A DNA stretch of 64,000 bases, from contig CAKOHE010000030.1 of NCBI GenBank assembly GCA_934047225.1, positions 1 to 64,000 of the forward strand, given 5' to 3'. Position 1 is the first letter of the stretch. Each line of letters starts with the position of its first letter. Below are positions 57,101 to 62,227 of this stretch, piece after piece. Under the pieces are notes generated by a model. That model did no database searches, was not told the DNA's origin, and was given only the letters and a program-made list of their open reading frames with translations. Made by a program: the position numbers and the translations under genes. Origin of the DNA: Ypsolopha sequella (Eukaryota; Arthropoda; Insecta; Lepidoptera; Ypsolophidae).

Positions 57101-57775
57101 TGCATAACTTAACTTTGTTATTCTGGTTAAAAGATAAAAAAAATAAAAGCATGTTACATAGGTGAAACAAAAGTTTGATGGTTTCTGAGATATTAAAAAA
57201 AAAAAAAATTGAAAACTTCTTCCCGTCCATAGTTTTTTTGCTGTCATTACTTTATTTTTACAATAGTTGTTACTTAAATTAGTTTGTCATTCCACGCCAT
57301 TTTTTTTTCATGACAATAGGCCAAAGTTTAAATATTTTTTCAAGTTTACACAAAAACTGAAAATGAAGTCCTGCCATTTAGATTTCGTGTAATTATTCGA
57401 TAATATTTGGTACTCAATACATGACAGGTCATTTCCAAATAATATTTGTAAAAAAAATAATGCCTAAACTGAAAAATAAAGTAGTGACAGCCAAAAAGCT
57501 AGGGACGGAAAGAAGTTTTCATATTTTTTTAAAATGTTAAATACCTCAGAAACCATCAAACTGCTATTTTTAAAAACACTGTATGAGTCATACTAACATA
57601 ACCTTAAAGGATTCTTGCTTTTGCTTTGATTGAAACATTAAATATTTATTTGCAGGCCATATCTCTGTCACAATTGAGGGGCGAAGTAAAGAAAAAGGAG
57701 AACACTTTCTTTAGAACAAAAAGGCCAGAAAATAAATTGAAGAAATTCAAAGGAATTCCCGATTCAAACCTTTAG
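18069..57775 (+). CDS. Coiled-coil protein gene, 14 coding exons, about 698 codons (overview)
   Basis: Fourteen exons listed below join with consistent phase at every junction and sum to 2097 bases (698 codons plus stop). The predicted protein is a long heptad-rich coiled coil from about residue 10 to 550: repeated Leu/Glu/Lys/Gln heptads, hardly any Pro or Gly. A C-terminal tail of about 150 residues is Pro-rich, then acidic, then basic (KLKRRLPPQ; NTFFRTKRPENKLKKFKG). No motor, kinase or membrane motif is visible. Such an architecture is shared by synaptonemal-complex-type, centrosomal, golgin and kinetochore proteins; I cannot choose with confidence. Intron 2 (4.6 kb) and intron 13 (10.6 kb) are long enough to hide extra exons, and the exon 2 donor is weak. 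Confidence 0.82.
18432..18458. repeat. Perfect 12-bp hairpin, GCA loop
   Basis: CTTTACGCACGC and GCGTGCGTAAAG flank GCA in intron 1. The surrounding 200 bases (gagtttgcggcacgagccgaaggcgag…) are unusually GC-rich and probably belong to a repeat. Confidence 0.75.
18573..18736 (+). CDS. Coiled-coil gene, exon 2
   Basis: Acceptor tttatttgcag; opens VGQDTAYWDLKEKKQQLENN in phase with exon 1. The end is uncertain: CAA|gttcgt (18736) or AAC|gttgaa (18727) both leave two bases, as the next exon requires. A donor gtatct at 18741 would break the phase. Confidence 0.72.
20944..20988. repeat. Perfect 21-bp hairpin, AAC loop
   Basis: AGTGACAGTACCTATTGTGAC (20944-20964) and its exact complement (20968-20988) are separated by three bases. 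Nothing else of note adjoins it. Confidence 0.85.
22034..22060. repeat. Short GC-rich hairpin
   Basis: ctgtCACCAGGC tt GCCTGGTGgcag: eight perfect pairs across two bases, with three more after one mismatch. Confidence 0.6.
23294..23523 (+). CDS. Coiled-coil gene, exon 3
   Basis: Starts after gaacatcag with one base completing the split codon, then EHIEQILGRLSSTREICDVL; ends GAAAAAA|gtaaga leaving one base. A Met lies in the same frame upstream (23259), so an alternative start here cannot be excluded. Confidence 0.75.
23685..24020 (+). repeat. Interspersed repeat, copy 1 (inverted partner at 60805)
   Basis: Blocks such as gttaagaggctatgcgaatt, cgtcaaacgaggagaaaaag and aaacatgttttccaatttc recur as reverse complements at 60805-61165. 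No coding content. Confidence 0.75.
24160..24400 (+). repeat. Lepidopteran actagc…cccgc-type repeat
   Basis: Begins actagcctttcgcccgcagc, continues with ccatcgaatggttctcgagtt and ends in a gacagagagagaaaa stretch. It is similar in style to the repeats at 32700, 34745, 51350 and 56700. Confidence 0.5.
25010..25175. repeat. Inverted repeat, about 22-base arms
   Basis: tcgaaacataacacttaaat and atttaagtgttctgtttcga face each other about 110 bases apart in intron 3, near GC-rich patches (aggaaggcctcgctcggggc). Confidence 0.5.
25454..25620 (+). CDS. Coiled-coil gene, exon 4
   Basis: Acceptor tttttcatag; one base from exon 3 plus AT gives Asn, then KLITDHSNQMAQLFETYKQQ; ends ATG|gtacga in phase 0. 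Clear heptads. Confidence 0.85.
26095..26335 (-). repeat. RTE-type LINE C-terminal fragment, copy 2
   Basis: The minus strand reads WTGHICRRRDNRWGRKALEW, RPRTAKRSVGRPRARWTDDL and EAYVQQWTNTG, the conserved C-terminus of lepidopteran RTE LINEs. It is open over about 70 codons but only the tail is present. Confidence 0.82.
26565..26745 (+). repeat. Dispersed repeat, copy 1 (partner at 62228)
   Basis: aagtggaaagaaaac, atagacgtgtttta, tagttgataggcattatttg and aaggaataggtcaaattt recur in the same order at 62228-62405. Ends near caccctgt. Confidence 0.7.
27095..27240 (+). pseudogene. LINE endonuclease, upstream frame
   Basis: Reads DITEPILHEGNCLVVKCDKT, the block preceding the endonuclease core. 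The frame shifts at about 27225-27245 into the long ORF that follows. A weak QDNARSMENHN at 26824 may be the endonuclease N-terminus. Confidence 0.6.
27238..29049 (+). pseudogene. LINE endonuclease and reverse transcriptase
   Basis: A 603-codon frame with the APE-type endonuclease (CRSPSIKDAKIF, VIGDINIDIL, CLDHVMFK, ITDHNPILF) and the reverse transcriptase: NYRPISVLTILSKILEKVLN, FGFRKGKSTEDAVL, IFLDLSKAFDTV, FGVPQGSVLGPTLF and the catalytic YADDTVLL near 28935. The apparent start Met lies inside the endonuclease and is not the real start. Near 28985-29010 the frame shifts; the tail past NTQDCDG is spurious. The enzyme would nick DNA and copy its own RNA at the nick. Confidence 0.9.
29006..29791 (+). 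pseudogene. LINE ORF2 C-terminal segment
   Basis: Continues the RT in another frame: WLSSNLLTLNVDKTKFITFS (thumb), SNIKYLGVIMDSTLSWKDHL, LTYCITSWGGACSSLF and RLERAQRAVLKVM, the standard C-terminal layout of jockey/CR1 LINEs. It ends at a stop at 29789-29791. It overlaps the upstream frame by 44 bases. Confidence 0.88.
29940..30060 (+). repeat. CA/CT-rich microsatellite
   Basis: Cacacac and ccctctc units alternate for about 120 bases in the LINE 3' region. Open frames on either strand here are artefacts. Confidence 0.9.
30671..30945. repeat. TTAA-flanked inverted-repeat element, partial copy
   Basis: Starts TTAA-GGGTCCGTATAAGGTCAG, identical to the left end of the element at 35469. Inner blocks also match that element, partly in the inverse sense. 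The right end is missing near 30945, shortly before exon 5. Confidence 0.65.
31003..31121 (+). CDS. Coiled-coil gene, exon 5
   Basis: Acceptor tttgtcaacag, phase 0: KDKNILSLQNNLSLQNERLL and on to KLEKE; ends GA|gtaagc with two bases over. ttaagcctgcaaaac occurs twice in tandem, an in-frame six-residue duplication. Confidence 0.85.
31190..31640 (+). repeat. About 430-bp intronic repeat, copy A
   Basis: From ctcccacactac to attgggaccctcgtgcagtc. Matches 37225-38400 in the same orientation (…cttctgattggtctcaggcatg…). It is in intron 5 and contains no gene. Confidence 0.75.
32317..32491 (+). CDS. Coiled-coil gene, exon 6
   Basis: Acceptor catttatcag; G completes Glu, then LAESKETVESLKKALTNQDE and LYDEITVLKKKLE; ends GAG|gtacta, phase 0. 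Confidence 0.85.
32700..33070 (+). repeat. Lepidopteran interspersed repeats
   Basis: actagcggacgttccgcagc at 32704 and gtcagtcagtcagtcatgg at 32868 mark a repeat of the actagc…cgc type. A second gtcagtcacggaactg-type end lies at 33048. No coding content. Confidence 0.5.
33078..33410. repeat. 333-bp element with perfect 21-bp terminal inverted repeats
   Basis: GTTGATTTGGTCAGCAACTT(C) at 33078-33098 is exactly complementary to 33390-33410. No transposase and no clear target duplication. It is in intron 6. Confidence 0.65.
33931..34600. mobile_element. TTAA-flanked element with inverted repeats of about 200 bp
   Basis: Ends GGGTTGGTTGGGCCAAACAT and its complement are flanked by TTAA (33927-33930, 34601-34604). 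Inverted similarity continues inward for about 200 bases on each side (atgctatcgcgttt, aaaacgtaatttgg). No transposase. TTAA duplication is the piggyBac hallmark, but the GGGT ends are not standard piggyBac. Confidence 0.8.
34647..34742 (+). CDS. Coiled-coil gene, exon 7
   Basis: Acceptor ctgtttcag; 32 codons ELNKANDILVLDVVTHDEAN … AEKNQ; CAG|gtaata, phase 0 at both ends. Confidence 0.86.
34745..34945 (+). repeat. Common lepidopteran repeat abutting exon 7
   Basis: actattataaacgcgaaagt, gtgattttttgcatagga, agagtgacataggctac and gacgcggacgaagccgcgg are a widespread lepidopteran repeat. It starts within a few bases of the exon 7 donor. Confidence 0.7.
35469..35907. mobile_element. TTAA-flanked inverted-repeat element, complete copy
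   Basis: GGGTCCGTATAAGGTCAG and CTGACCTTATACAGACCC are flanked by TTAA (35465-35468, 35908-35911). 439 bases, no transposase. A partial relative is at 30671. Confidence 0.82.
36210..36430 (+). repeat. Dispersed repeat with gcgctatccggagacccagc, copy 1
   Basis: ttgcgctatccggagaccca and gatatttgtaccgacaca also occur at about 42120 and 59320. This copy lacks the internal AT-rich part found in the others. Confidence 0.7.
36677..36882 (+). CDS. Coiled-coil gene, exon 8
   Basis: Acceptor atattttcag; LLEVAEKQTESLTSQLATLK to ELQEALQQC plus AG; AG|gtaaat leaves two bases. Strong heptads. Confidence 0.87.
36905..37160 (+). repeat. tRNA-headed SINE
   Basis: A box tggccgagtgg at 36921 and B box gggttcaatcccc at 36962 give a tRNA-like head, followed by the SINE body cgcttcggaaggcacgttaa. 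The anticodon arm does not fold well, so this is a SINE and not a tRNA gene. It starts about 25 bases after exon 8. Confidence 0.75.
37451..37800 (+). repeat. About 165-bp tandem duplication with TTAGG units
   Basis: Two units, each with cactagtaag, ttaggttaggttatctgtga, cgagccgagcgagcgaagcg and gccagaaccgaatctgcctc, which itself occurs twice per unit. The first unit has four AGGTT (TTAGG-register) repeats at 37482-37502, the second about two. Confidence 0.82.
37905..37970 (+). repeat. G-run then C-run tract
   Basis: A G-rich stretch (tggggggggagtgg, cagggggtat) is followed by a C-rich one (accccctccccccc…). The two can pair (gggggtataccccc). Confidence 0.8.
38468..38714 (+). CDS. Coiled-coil gene, exon 9
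   Basis: Acceptor tgtttcatttcag; A completes Arg, then TTNEEKIQELTGTIETKHNE to HHEVVVK; AAG|gtaaat, phase 0. 82 codons, the largest exon. Confidence 0.88.
38804..39070. mobile_element. 267-bp TA-flanked inverted-repeat element
   Basis: tacaaagtgtaacagaaagg and its near complement match for about 75 bases (…accatatttgaagagcttat…), flanked by TA. Size and TA suggest a Tc1/mariner-mobilised MITE. Confidence 0.72.
39817..39876 (+). CDS. Coiled-coil gene, exon 10
   Basis: Acceptor gttctag; DKEKELSKHMSIIMELRAEK exactly; AAG|gtgagt; phase 0 both sides. Confidence 0.85.
40510..40745 (+). repeat. Partial copy of the 33931 TTAA-element
   Basis: caaacatgctctcgcgtttg to aaaacgtaattggcgttg matches the left arm of 33931-34600. 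The terminal GGGTTGG and the right arm are absent. Confidence 0.7.
40856..41831 (+). mobile_element. 5'-truncated LINE, C-terminal RT (copy A)
   Basis: Coding starts abruptly in frame with NNVRWAGALSEPYQMECG, then GVRQGGLTSPALFNRYINGL (RT block), NLSYADDMVLLSA (catalytic YADD), NVEKSQYLVFEAG, FKYLGHLITTNL and DIERERRALSIRANMLARRF, stopping at 41693. A 3' UTR of about 130 bases ends in a poly-A run at 41819. The reading is uninterrupted over 270 codons, so insertion may be fairly recent. It is in intron 10. Copy B at 45049 is the same family in the opposite orientation. Confidence 0.88.
41835..42245 (+). repeat. Dispersed repeat with gcgctatccggagacccagc, copy 2
   Basis: Matches 59085-59465 through aaccact.atggta, aaggaaaatattgct and gcgctatccggagacccagc. 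Within it, aaggaaaatattgct…gaatatttg is duplicated in tandem (41990-42095). Confidence 0.7.
42748..43010 (+). repeat. About 125-bp tandem duplication
   Basis: acataatatccacattttga … gttaggatttcag … caatttagaggt … aaattctatcgagaaaattt occurs twice in direct succession in intron 10. Confidence 0.85.
43391..43540 (+). CDS. Coiled-coil gene, exon 11
   Basis: Acceptor aacttttag; EKLHDKIAGMQGTVDNIQRE, then PPQEQPEQDD ending the coil; AAG|gtatac; phase 0 both sides. Confidence 0.86.
43942..44169 (+). pseudogene. hAT transposase dimerisation-domain relic
   Basis: FAIQAQNANVERVFSLMDAQ followed by WTKERLSIAS is the hAT C-terminal dimerisation signature (N.EVERVFS.M…W). After a stop/frameshift near 44070 it resumes RFNLKNTSCEEFHKIVM, FLKAPSNKKYED and stops. 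Typical of ZBED-like hAT relics. No ends located. Confidence 0.78.
44578..44700 (+). CDS. Coiled-coil gene, exon 12
   Basis: Acceptor attttttag; NTRPSEIFRSAAVSTKRQPE to MDSDAVE; GAA|gtaagt; phase 0. Non-coil, Ser/Asp-rich. Confidence 0.84.
45049..45706 (-). mobile_element. 5'-truncated LINE, C-terminal RT (copy B)
   Basis: Minus-strand reading MPVRLYNVPLERVHTFKYLG, DIERERRALSVRANMIARRF, VKITLFRAFCTSFYTGTLW and RFCSASGMFAAVHVDCF parallels copy A at 40856 almost residue for residue. It starts past the YADD box, so even more is missing at the 5' end. The coding stops at 45194, and a 3' UTR runs to an (AAT)n tail at 45049-45071. Confidence 0.86.
46955..47083 (+). CDS. Coiled-coil gene, exon 13
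   Basis: Acceptor tgattccag; STEVNRHFETVSRGYQDLPP then LPLSKLKRRLPPQ and VPESED; GAT|gtaagt; phase 0. Pro-rich and basic tail. Confidence 0.85.
47403..47792. repeat. Foldback with about 140-bp arms
   Basis: aaataaaaaatgagttc… and its complement run inward about 140 bases (gtaatatcacgctctaaaaa; cgataaatattgattcgttt) around a spacer of about 110 bases. In intron 13. Confidence 0.8.
47994..48724. mobile_element. piggyBac-type non-autonomous element
   Basis: CCTCTAGTATGTG and CACATACTAGAGG are flanked by TTAA (47990-47993, 48725-48728). TTAA duplication and CCY…CTAG ends fit piggyBac. Interior near 48640-48715 has a cagatctgtgtttacacata-like repeat. No transposase. Confidence 0.78.
49166..50483 (-). 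mobile_element. mariner element, full-length but decayed
   Basis: 1318 bases between TA dinucleotides. Ends CGAGGGGCATGCCAAAAGAA and its near complement match over about 28 bases. The minus strand encodes a broken mariner transposase. Size, TIRs and TA duplication agree with the mariner family. Confidence 0.92.
49211..50298 (-). pseudogene. mariner transposase
   Basis: Starts MELSRSDCRAMIYYDYKK at 50298; a frameshift near 50249 separates it from ECFELLAATFGESGCSRTTV. Helix-turn-helix and linker (GRLPTAVTEENV) are followed by the catalytic DDD: LTGDETWL, HHDNAASHTSA and HSPYSHDLAPCDF. A local duplication of aactatg at about 49790-49800 shifts the frame after DETWL, and a TGA interrupts ETK…HSTVWCFEDEPTP. 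Another shift falls after DLAPCDFTCF. The C-terminus runs to a TAA at 49211. All catalytic residues survive, but the gene is dead. Confidence 0.88.
50490..51810. other. Gene-free part of intron 13
   Basis: AT-rich with no coding motif. ctagctgacccggtgaactt at 51353 is a common lepidopteran repeat start. Confidence 0.45.
51815..52203 (+). pseudogene. Unrecognised decayed coding stretch with a duplicated stop
   Basis: One frame reads CIKCGHNLSRIIRINRAKEQ, KQQLLLKPKF, a Ser-rich run and LTADDKDLDEI followed by TAA, then EKDLDEI and TAA again, then ESHEHNIGNILVLPDLSESP and SPGEASQDIFSKPVSHSLLD. The stop-containing unit ggatttggatgagatttaag is repeated in tandem. Apart from these stops the frame is open for about 120 codons. 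I do not know the family; a relic of a transposon protein is likely. Confidence 0.4.
52677..53169 (-). pseudogene. Helitron replicase/helicase N-terminal fragment
   Basis: CQHCKALKYSGEFAGLCCAG followed by GKIKLPQLVPPPPDPL is the conserved motif at the N-terminus of insect Helitron Rep-helicase proteins. Upstream is an Arg-rich region (RRATSRANRTDDQRE…RVRAHRSQQQRAWENEIDRF). A start MPRRKRPNIHR at 53169 lies in another frame, joined by a shift near 53137-53150. The protein stops at 52677 before the Rep and helicase domains. Rolling-circle transposition would be its role in an intact element. Confidence 0.82.
54984..55595 (+). mobile_element. ISL2EU-type element, copy 2 (internally deleted)
   Basis: Same ends as the copy at 17064 and flanked by AT (54982-54983, 55596-55597). 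Shares the first and last ~200 bases with it but holds a different internal fragment, a THAP domain. Confidence 0.82.
55262..55455 (+). pseudogene. THAP domain fragment of an ISL2EU transposase
   Basis: LCLVDLYKNGGIHLFPKDES, a TGA where the conserved Trp is expected (RKAQ-stop-VQ), then FKPGRTITKHSHIICSAHM: the Cys…Trp…C-x2-H order of a THAP finger. The N-terminal C-x2-4-C pair is incomplete. It is the N-terminal part of the protein whose C-terminal part is seen in copy 1. Confidence 0.7.
56000..57170. other. Gene-free part of intron 13
   Basis: AT-rich; a common lepidopteran repeat end (ggttcagccgttctcgagtt, 56716-56790) is the only feature recognised. Confidence 0.45.
57172..57570. repeat. 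Foldback just upstream of the last exon
   Basis: gtttgatggtttctgagata… faces …tacctcagaaaccatcaaac, with further inverted blocks (gaaaacttcttcccgtcc, gctgtcattacttta). Arms of about 90 bases. It ends 86 bases before exon 14. Confidence 0.78.
57656..57775 (+). CDS. Coiled-coil gene, exon 14 with stop
   Basis: Acceptor tatttatttgcag; AISLSQLRGEVKKKENTFFR then RPENKLKKFKGIPDSNL and TAG. Very basic end. Phase 0 from exon 13. aataaaaataaaaa follows within 10 bases and may serve polyadenylation. Confidence 0.82.
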   Translation, partial: AISLSQLRGEVKKKENTFFRTKRPENKLKKFKGIPDSNL

Positions 57776-57980
57776 ATAAAAATAAAAAAAAAGGTCTAAT
57801 GTAATATTCCGATAGTTTATAATAAGTAGCCACTAAACATAATAATACATTGATTATTTTAACTACTCGGTTTTTCTTGGCGTTTTATTGTACCACTGTT
57901 AAAGTAGTATAAGTTGTGATTTTTTGTTGATGTATTCTAAGTTTCAGATTAAAATTGAATGTTGATTATTGTTTGATTGA

Positions 57981-58365
57981 AGTTGATTATTGTTATGAAG
58001 TTGAAGTACAAAATTATTACTTTTTGTTGTACACATAATCATAAATTATACATAAAATATATTTTATGAAATTGTTACGGTTATTGTAAAACATGATAAT
58101 GTGTTTAACGAATGACTGTGTTCTTGCCACAAGGTGACTGATAGTTTGTTTAAATTGATTAAAACAAACTATCACCCACCTTGTGACAAAAACACAGGAA
58201 TACTTATCATAATTAAACACAACATACATTATTCATACATACATATCATTATCATGTTTTACAATAACCGTAACAATTTCAAAAAATATATTTTACGATT
58301 AGTTTGTTTATGTGTGCAACAAAAAATAATAATTTTGTACTTCAACTTTATAACAATAATTAACT
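57981..58365. repeat. Long foldback downstream of the coiled-coil gene
   Basis: agttgattattgttatgaag… to …ataacaataattaact: arms of about 180 bases with mismatches. The centre is gatagtttgtttaaat/…aaacaaactatc near 58139-58172. It starts about 200 bases after the stop codon, possibly within the 3' UTR. Confidence 0.82.
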
Positions 58366-58974
58366 TTAATTTTTTGCGGCTGCGTTCCGTAATTGAAGTT
58401 TGTTACGAATATCTACTAAATAAATAAATTAAAAACTATTTATTTATTATTATTCATCTTGAAAATTCTAAAAAGTCTGAAAGTTCTAGAATAAATTACC
58501 GTGAAGACATTTCTTCTTTTTCTTACAATTATAGATTCTTACAACGATATTACGAGAAATTACACAACACTCAAAAACTTGCTCCTTGCTAAAAAGTTTA
58601 CAAATAATGGAATTCGGGTACACCCAAATACAGACCCTTAATGATAATCGCATCTGCATTACATCGTTGCTGTGAAACAACTAATCCTCGAATATCGTGA
58701 TGTGACATATCGGGAGACAGAGGCGTTATTAGGCATTTTATGGAAAACCTTTCAGAAGATCTTGCATGAGGCGCTTGGTGTGAGAAAGCTAGTTTCCCGT
58801 TGGATCCCGCATTTACTTACCGACTACCATAAGGCTCAGATGGCGTAAGAAAACTCTTATTCAAAAAATTCAAAAATTCAAAATTCTAAACAACGCTGTG
58901 ACTAAGCAATTGTATTAATCCTAATTCTTTCAATTGTTTTGATATTCAAGTGTGTGTCGTTGTCATTTGACAAC

Positions 58975-59465
58975 AAGGCGCCTCTTCATAGCCTCATCCG
59001 AAAATTACTTTATTGATACAATTATATATCTTAAACGGTATGTTTAAAAATTATGAAAAAAAAATGTAATTGTTAGTTAAACTATAAAAAACAACTTTAT
59101 TTTAGGAAATTATTCTCTCGTAACGGAAACAGCATGAAAATATTGTTTAAAGTCAATTTTGTTTTTAGACTAAAATTGAAATTGGATATTTATTTGAAAC
59201 CACTGATGGTATTTGTATGGTTCTTACACTAAAATACAAGGAAAATATTGCTTAGAAAAATTATTTATGGTATTTTTTTTACGACTTCCATGTGAAAAGT
59301 TTCATTTTTTACTTTTTTGCGCTATCCGGAGACCCAGCGACGACGCGACGTCGCGTCGGTCGTTATGCAATGCGCGCTGTTATGAACGTTGAATAGTAGA
59401 ATCTGTCGATATTTGTACCGACACAGGTCGACTCAAGATCGTTGGGGGCTACCTGCCTCTAGCTT
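58975..59465 (+). repeat. Dispersed repeat with gcgctatccggagacccagc, copy 3
   Basis: The longest copy: aaggcgcctcttcatagcct at the left, gcgctatccggagacccagc near 59320, then gatatttgtaccgacaca. A cgacgcgacgtcgcgtcg palindrome lies at 59340-59357. Confidence 0.7.
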
Positions 59466-60044
59466 TGCGTACATATTGTCCGAGGCAGTGTTGCCAGACA
59501 TACTGTATGTACAGTAGATTTACTGTTATTTAACACGATCTACTGTACACTGTAGCACTTAATAAAATACACTGTAATTTTCTAATGCCAAAAGTCACAT
59601 ATCTACGTTTTTTGAAAATGGCGAAAAATATGAAAATTAATGAATTCTGCTGTAATTTGGTCCCGAACACTGTAATATCAGTTTCCTCATCTGGCAACAC
59701 TGGTCCGAGGCAACGAGAAACCCAGATGTAAATTCCTCCAATGGTCGCACATCCAAGGCCTGAAAGTCACAATACGAGCATTGTGTAACCATAGATCGAT
59801 GATCATGCGATGATATGCTGCTACAGGGCGCACAAACAAAATTCGTTCTTCCTAAAGCCCATTTTTGATGCTTGTCGGAAAGATAAAAACAAAATAAACC
59901 ATAGGTATTTTATAAAAATGCGTTTATTTATCCAACATAAAGATATTACGTTTTGAATTAGGTACCCCACCCTGTAGAATTTCTTCAGTTACAGCGGTCT
60001 GTGATCACGATCTTGCTCAGAAGAGTAATAGATTCTTTGATTTT

Positions 60045-60215
60045 GCCAGTCCATCCATCAGCCCGTATTCGTCCACTGCTGGACATAGGCCTCCCCCATA
60101 TTACGCCACTCTTGGCGGTCCTCAGTCATCCTCATCCAGCCGCCACCCGCATCAACGTCCTTCAGATCGTCAGTCCAGCGGGCACGATCTACGCTGATTT
60201 TGCCGGTAGTGTATG
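60045..60215 (-). repeat. RTE-type LINE C-terminal fragment, copy 3
   Basis: cagcccgtattcgtccactg and ctggacataggcctccccca, same family and orientation as 4665 and 26095. It ends where the reading breaks at 60190. Confidence 0.75.
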
Positions 60216-60374
60216 ATTGATCATATTAAAATCAATTGAGTATTAATGATTCTACTGGTTAACTACTTACTTAAAATAAAGTTTTAAAACTAGAAAAGGA
60301 CACAAATGGACTCATAAACATAAACATTATCCTACGTCCGTGACATTATCCTAAAATAAATTTTAATTATCGCC

Positions 60375-60642
60375 TTATTTTTGTGACGTGATCGGGTCTT
60401 TACTGGTCAAAGACATATTCGACTCTGCCGACAATTCGCTTCTTGCCGAATGTTCTCTTTTGGAATCTTCGGTTTGCTTGGGAGCACTGACTGGGTCATA
60501 ATCAGTTTTTGCGTCTATGGAACTCTGGCTGGTTGACTGTTTAATAATTTTGTCTTTTTTTTTGCATCGTGGGCGCTGATCTTTGGCTCGTAACTGATCT
60601 CTGGACCAATATTTGCAAACAGCATCTATGGGGGATTTTTGG
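60375..60642 (-). CDS. Terminal exon of an unrecognised minus-strand gene
   Basis: After acceptor atattatag, one base and 88 codons to a TAA at 60375-60377: KSPIDAVCKYWSRDQLRAKD, then CKKKDKIIKQSTSQSSIDAK and a Ser/Lys/Glu-rich tail ending MSLTSKDPITSQK. The composition is basic then polar, with no known motif. Joining to 61501 would break phase, so at least one exon between is missing from my reading. Confidence 0.5.
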
Positions 60643-60804
60643 CTATAATATATTTAATTATTTATTGAAATGCAAATATTTTTATTTTCCGCAGTAAAAC
60701 TTCTTAAGATAGAATTTATATTATAGGTTTCAACAGCATTAAAAGATCTCTTATTTTAAAAAAATACAGGTGCTTCTTTTTTGTGTATTTCATGAAATAC
60801 ACGG

Positions 60805-61165
60805 AAAATTTTAATAAATTTCTATATAATCTAGGGTTTCGAAATTGGAAAACATGTTTGGATAAATTTTACTCGATAGAAATAATTGTTGAAATGAGAT
60901 CTTCAAACACACTTTTTCTCCTCGTTTGACGAATAGGAGCCATATACAGAACTCAAACATATTTTATTAGGTGTGTTTCAACAGTATCTAGAGATTTGAT
61001 ATTTTAAATTTTGCTAGCTATTTTAGTTTTTTTTATAAACATTATAAAACTTAAATTTTTCGCCTTCGCCCTGATTCCGCCCCTCTCGCACTGAGCGTGT
61101 TTTCGCTTGGAGTGACAGTAACAAAAATAAAATTCGCATAGCCTCTTAACTCACCGAGCGCGAAA
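60805..61165 (-). repeat. Interspersed repeat, copy 2 (inverted partner of 23685)
   Basis: Reverse complement of 23685-24020: gaaattggaaaacatgtttg, ctttttctcctcgtttgacg, aattcgcatagcctcttaac. Confidence 0.75.
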
Positions 61166-61500
61166 TGAAAAAAATCAATCATTTTCCGTGAGTCTTATAG
61201 TTTGCTTTTCTGTTAATTACCGTAAACAGTATGGACGAATGTGACACAAATATATGAATAATTTTGCAAGTAAGAGTAGCCATTGCTTTCTGTCCAAATT
61301 TTTTTCTGTACGGCTTTAAGGGGTCAAAACTTTTTTTTTAACTTATATGAGGGCCCCCTTGAATGAGGGGCCCCATACGACCGCATTGGTTGCATTGGCG
61401 TAGCTACGCCACTGGTTAAATAACAGATTAAAAAATTCAAGAAGCACTGTGGTAGCCTTATCGTTTCTATCGTAGCTAAAAGACACTTCGTATTTCTTAC

Positions 61501-61614
61501 CTTTAATATCATCCACCACCTCTTTAACGTTGATGCTGTTAATGACATCAGTTGTTAAAGGTACTTTTTCTTCTACCAAGGAGTTCACAAGACATGCCAT
61601 TGTTTCTGCCGTTT
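61501..61614 (-). CDS. Internal exon of the unrecognised minus-strand gene
   Basis: Acceptor aaattgttgcag and donor AAAG|gtaaga. Two bases, 37 codons and one base: TAETMACLVNSLVEEKVPLT then TDVINSINVKEVVDDIK. It joins in phase to the segment ending at 61874 (G + AA gives Glu). No known domain. Confidence 0.55.
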
Positions 61615-61873
61615 CTGCAACAATTTGTATGCCTCAGATTAGCTAATACCTTACTTGGTGCATAGGTTTCATGTATTTCATGAAATCAATGTAATTCCAA
61701 ATGAAGGGTAAGCGGGAAGAGGGATCATAGTCAACAGAAGGTAAATTTGAAATAAATAGAAAAAACTTGCTTAGTAAGACACGATTAAATATATAAATCC
61801 CGGGGGGGTGTGCCGAAGGTGTTTTCAAGTATGAACTGTGGCAGTTTCTACACAAAAACAAAGTAAAACCTAC

Positions 61874-61990
61874 CATTTTCTTTGATTAATGATTGGAAAG
61901 CGACGATAGGACCTAAGAAGAAGGCCGCCCACTCAGAACGTGGGAGAGTAAAAGCAAAATCTACGGAAGTCGGTAACGGACGAATGACTG
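61874..61990 (-). CDS. Upstream exon-like segment of the same gene
   Basis: Open frame SVIRPLPTSVDFAFTLPRSE followed by WAAFFLGPIVAFQSLIKEN, ending at AAATG|gtaggt and leaving G, in phase with 61614. The 5' limit is unsure: no good polypyrimidine tract precedes any candidate acceptor. Other frames here are also open, so the call is tentative. Confidence 0.4.
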
Positions 61991-62227
61991 ATGCTACGCA
62001 ACTGCCTTGTTACCACTCTCTCGGTCTTGGTACAAATAGTCACAGATGGCGTTCCAGTTGCGGCTTTTCAAAGCATTGATCAGGAAGATTCTATTTCTAT
62101 GTGCGCGGGCGCGGAGACATATTATTATTCTTTATTGTACACAGAAAATAAACATTTACAAACATACCATAAACAAGATTATGTTTATTTTGCGAAATCC
62201 ATCGCTATGAATACTCTACCTTTCAGA

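Noticed and set aside
61882..62079. Plus-strand ORF opposite the unrecognised minus gene
   Set aside because: No start context or splice partner; the minus reading joins in phase with another exon.
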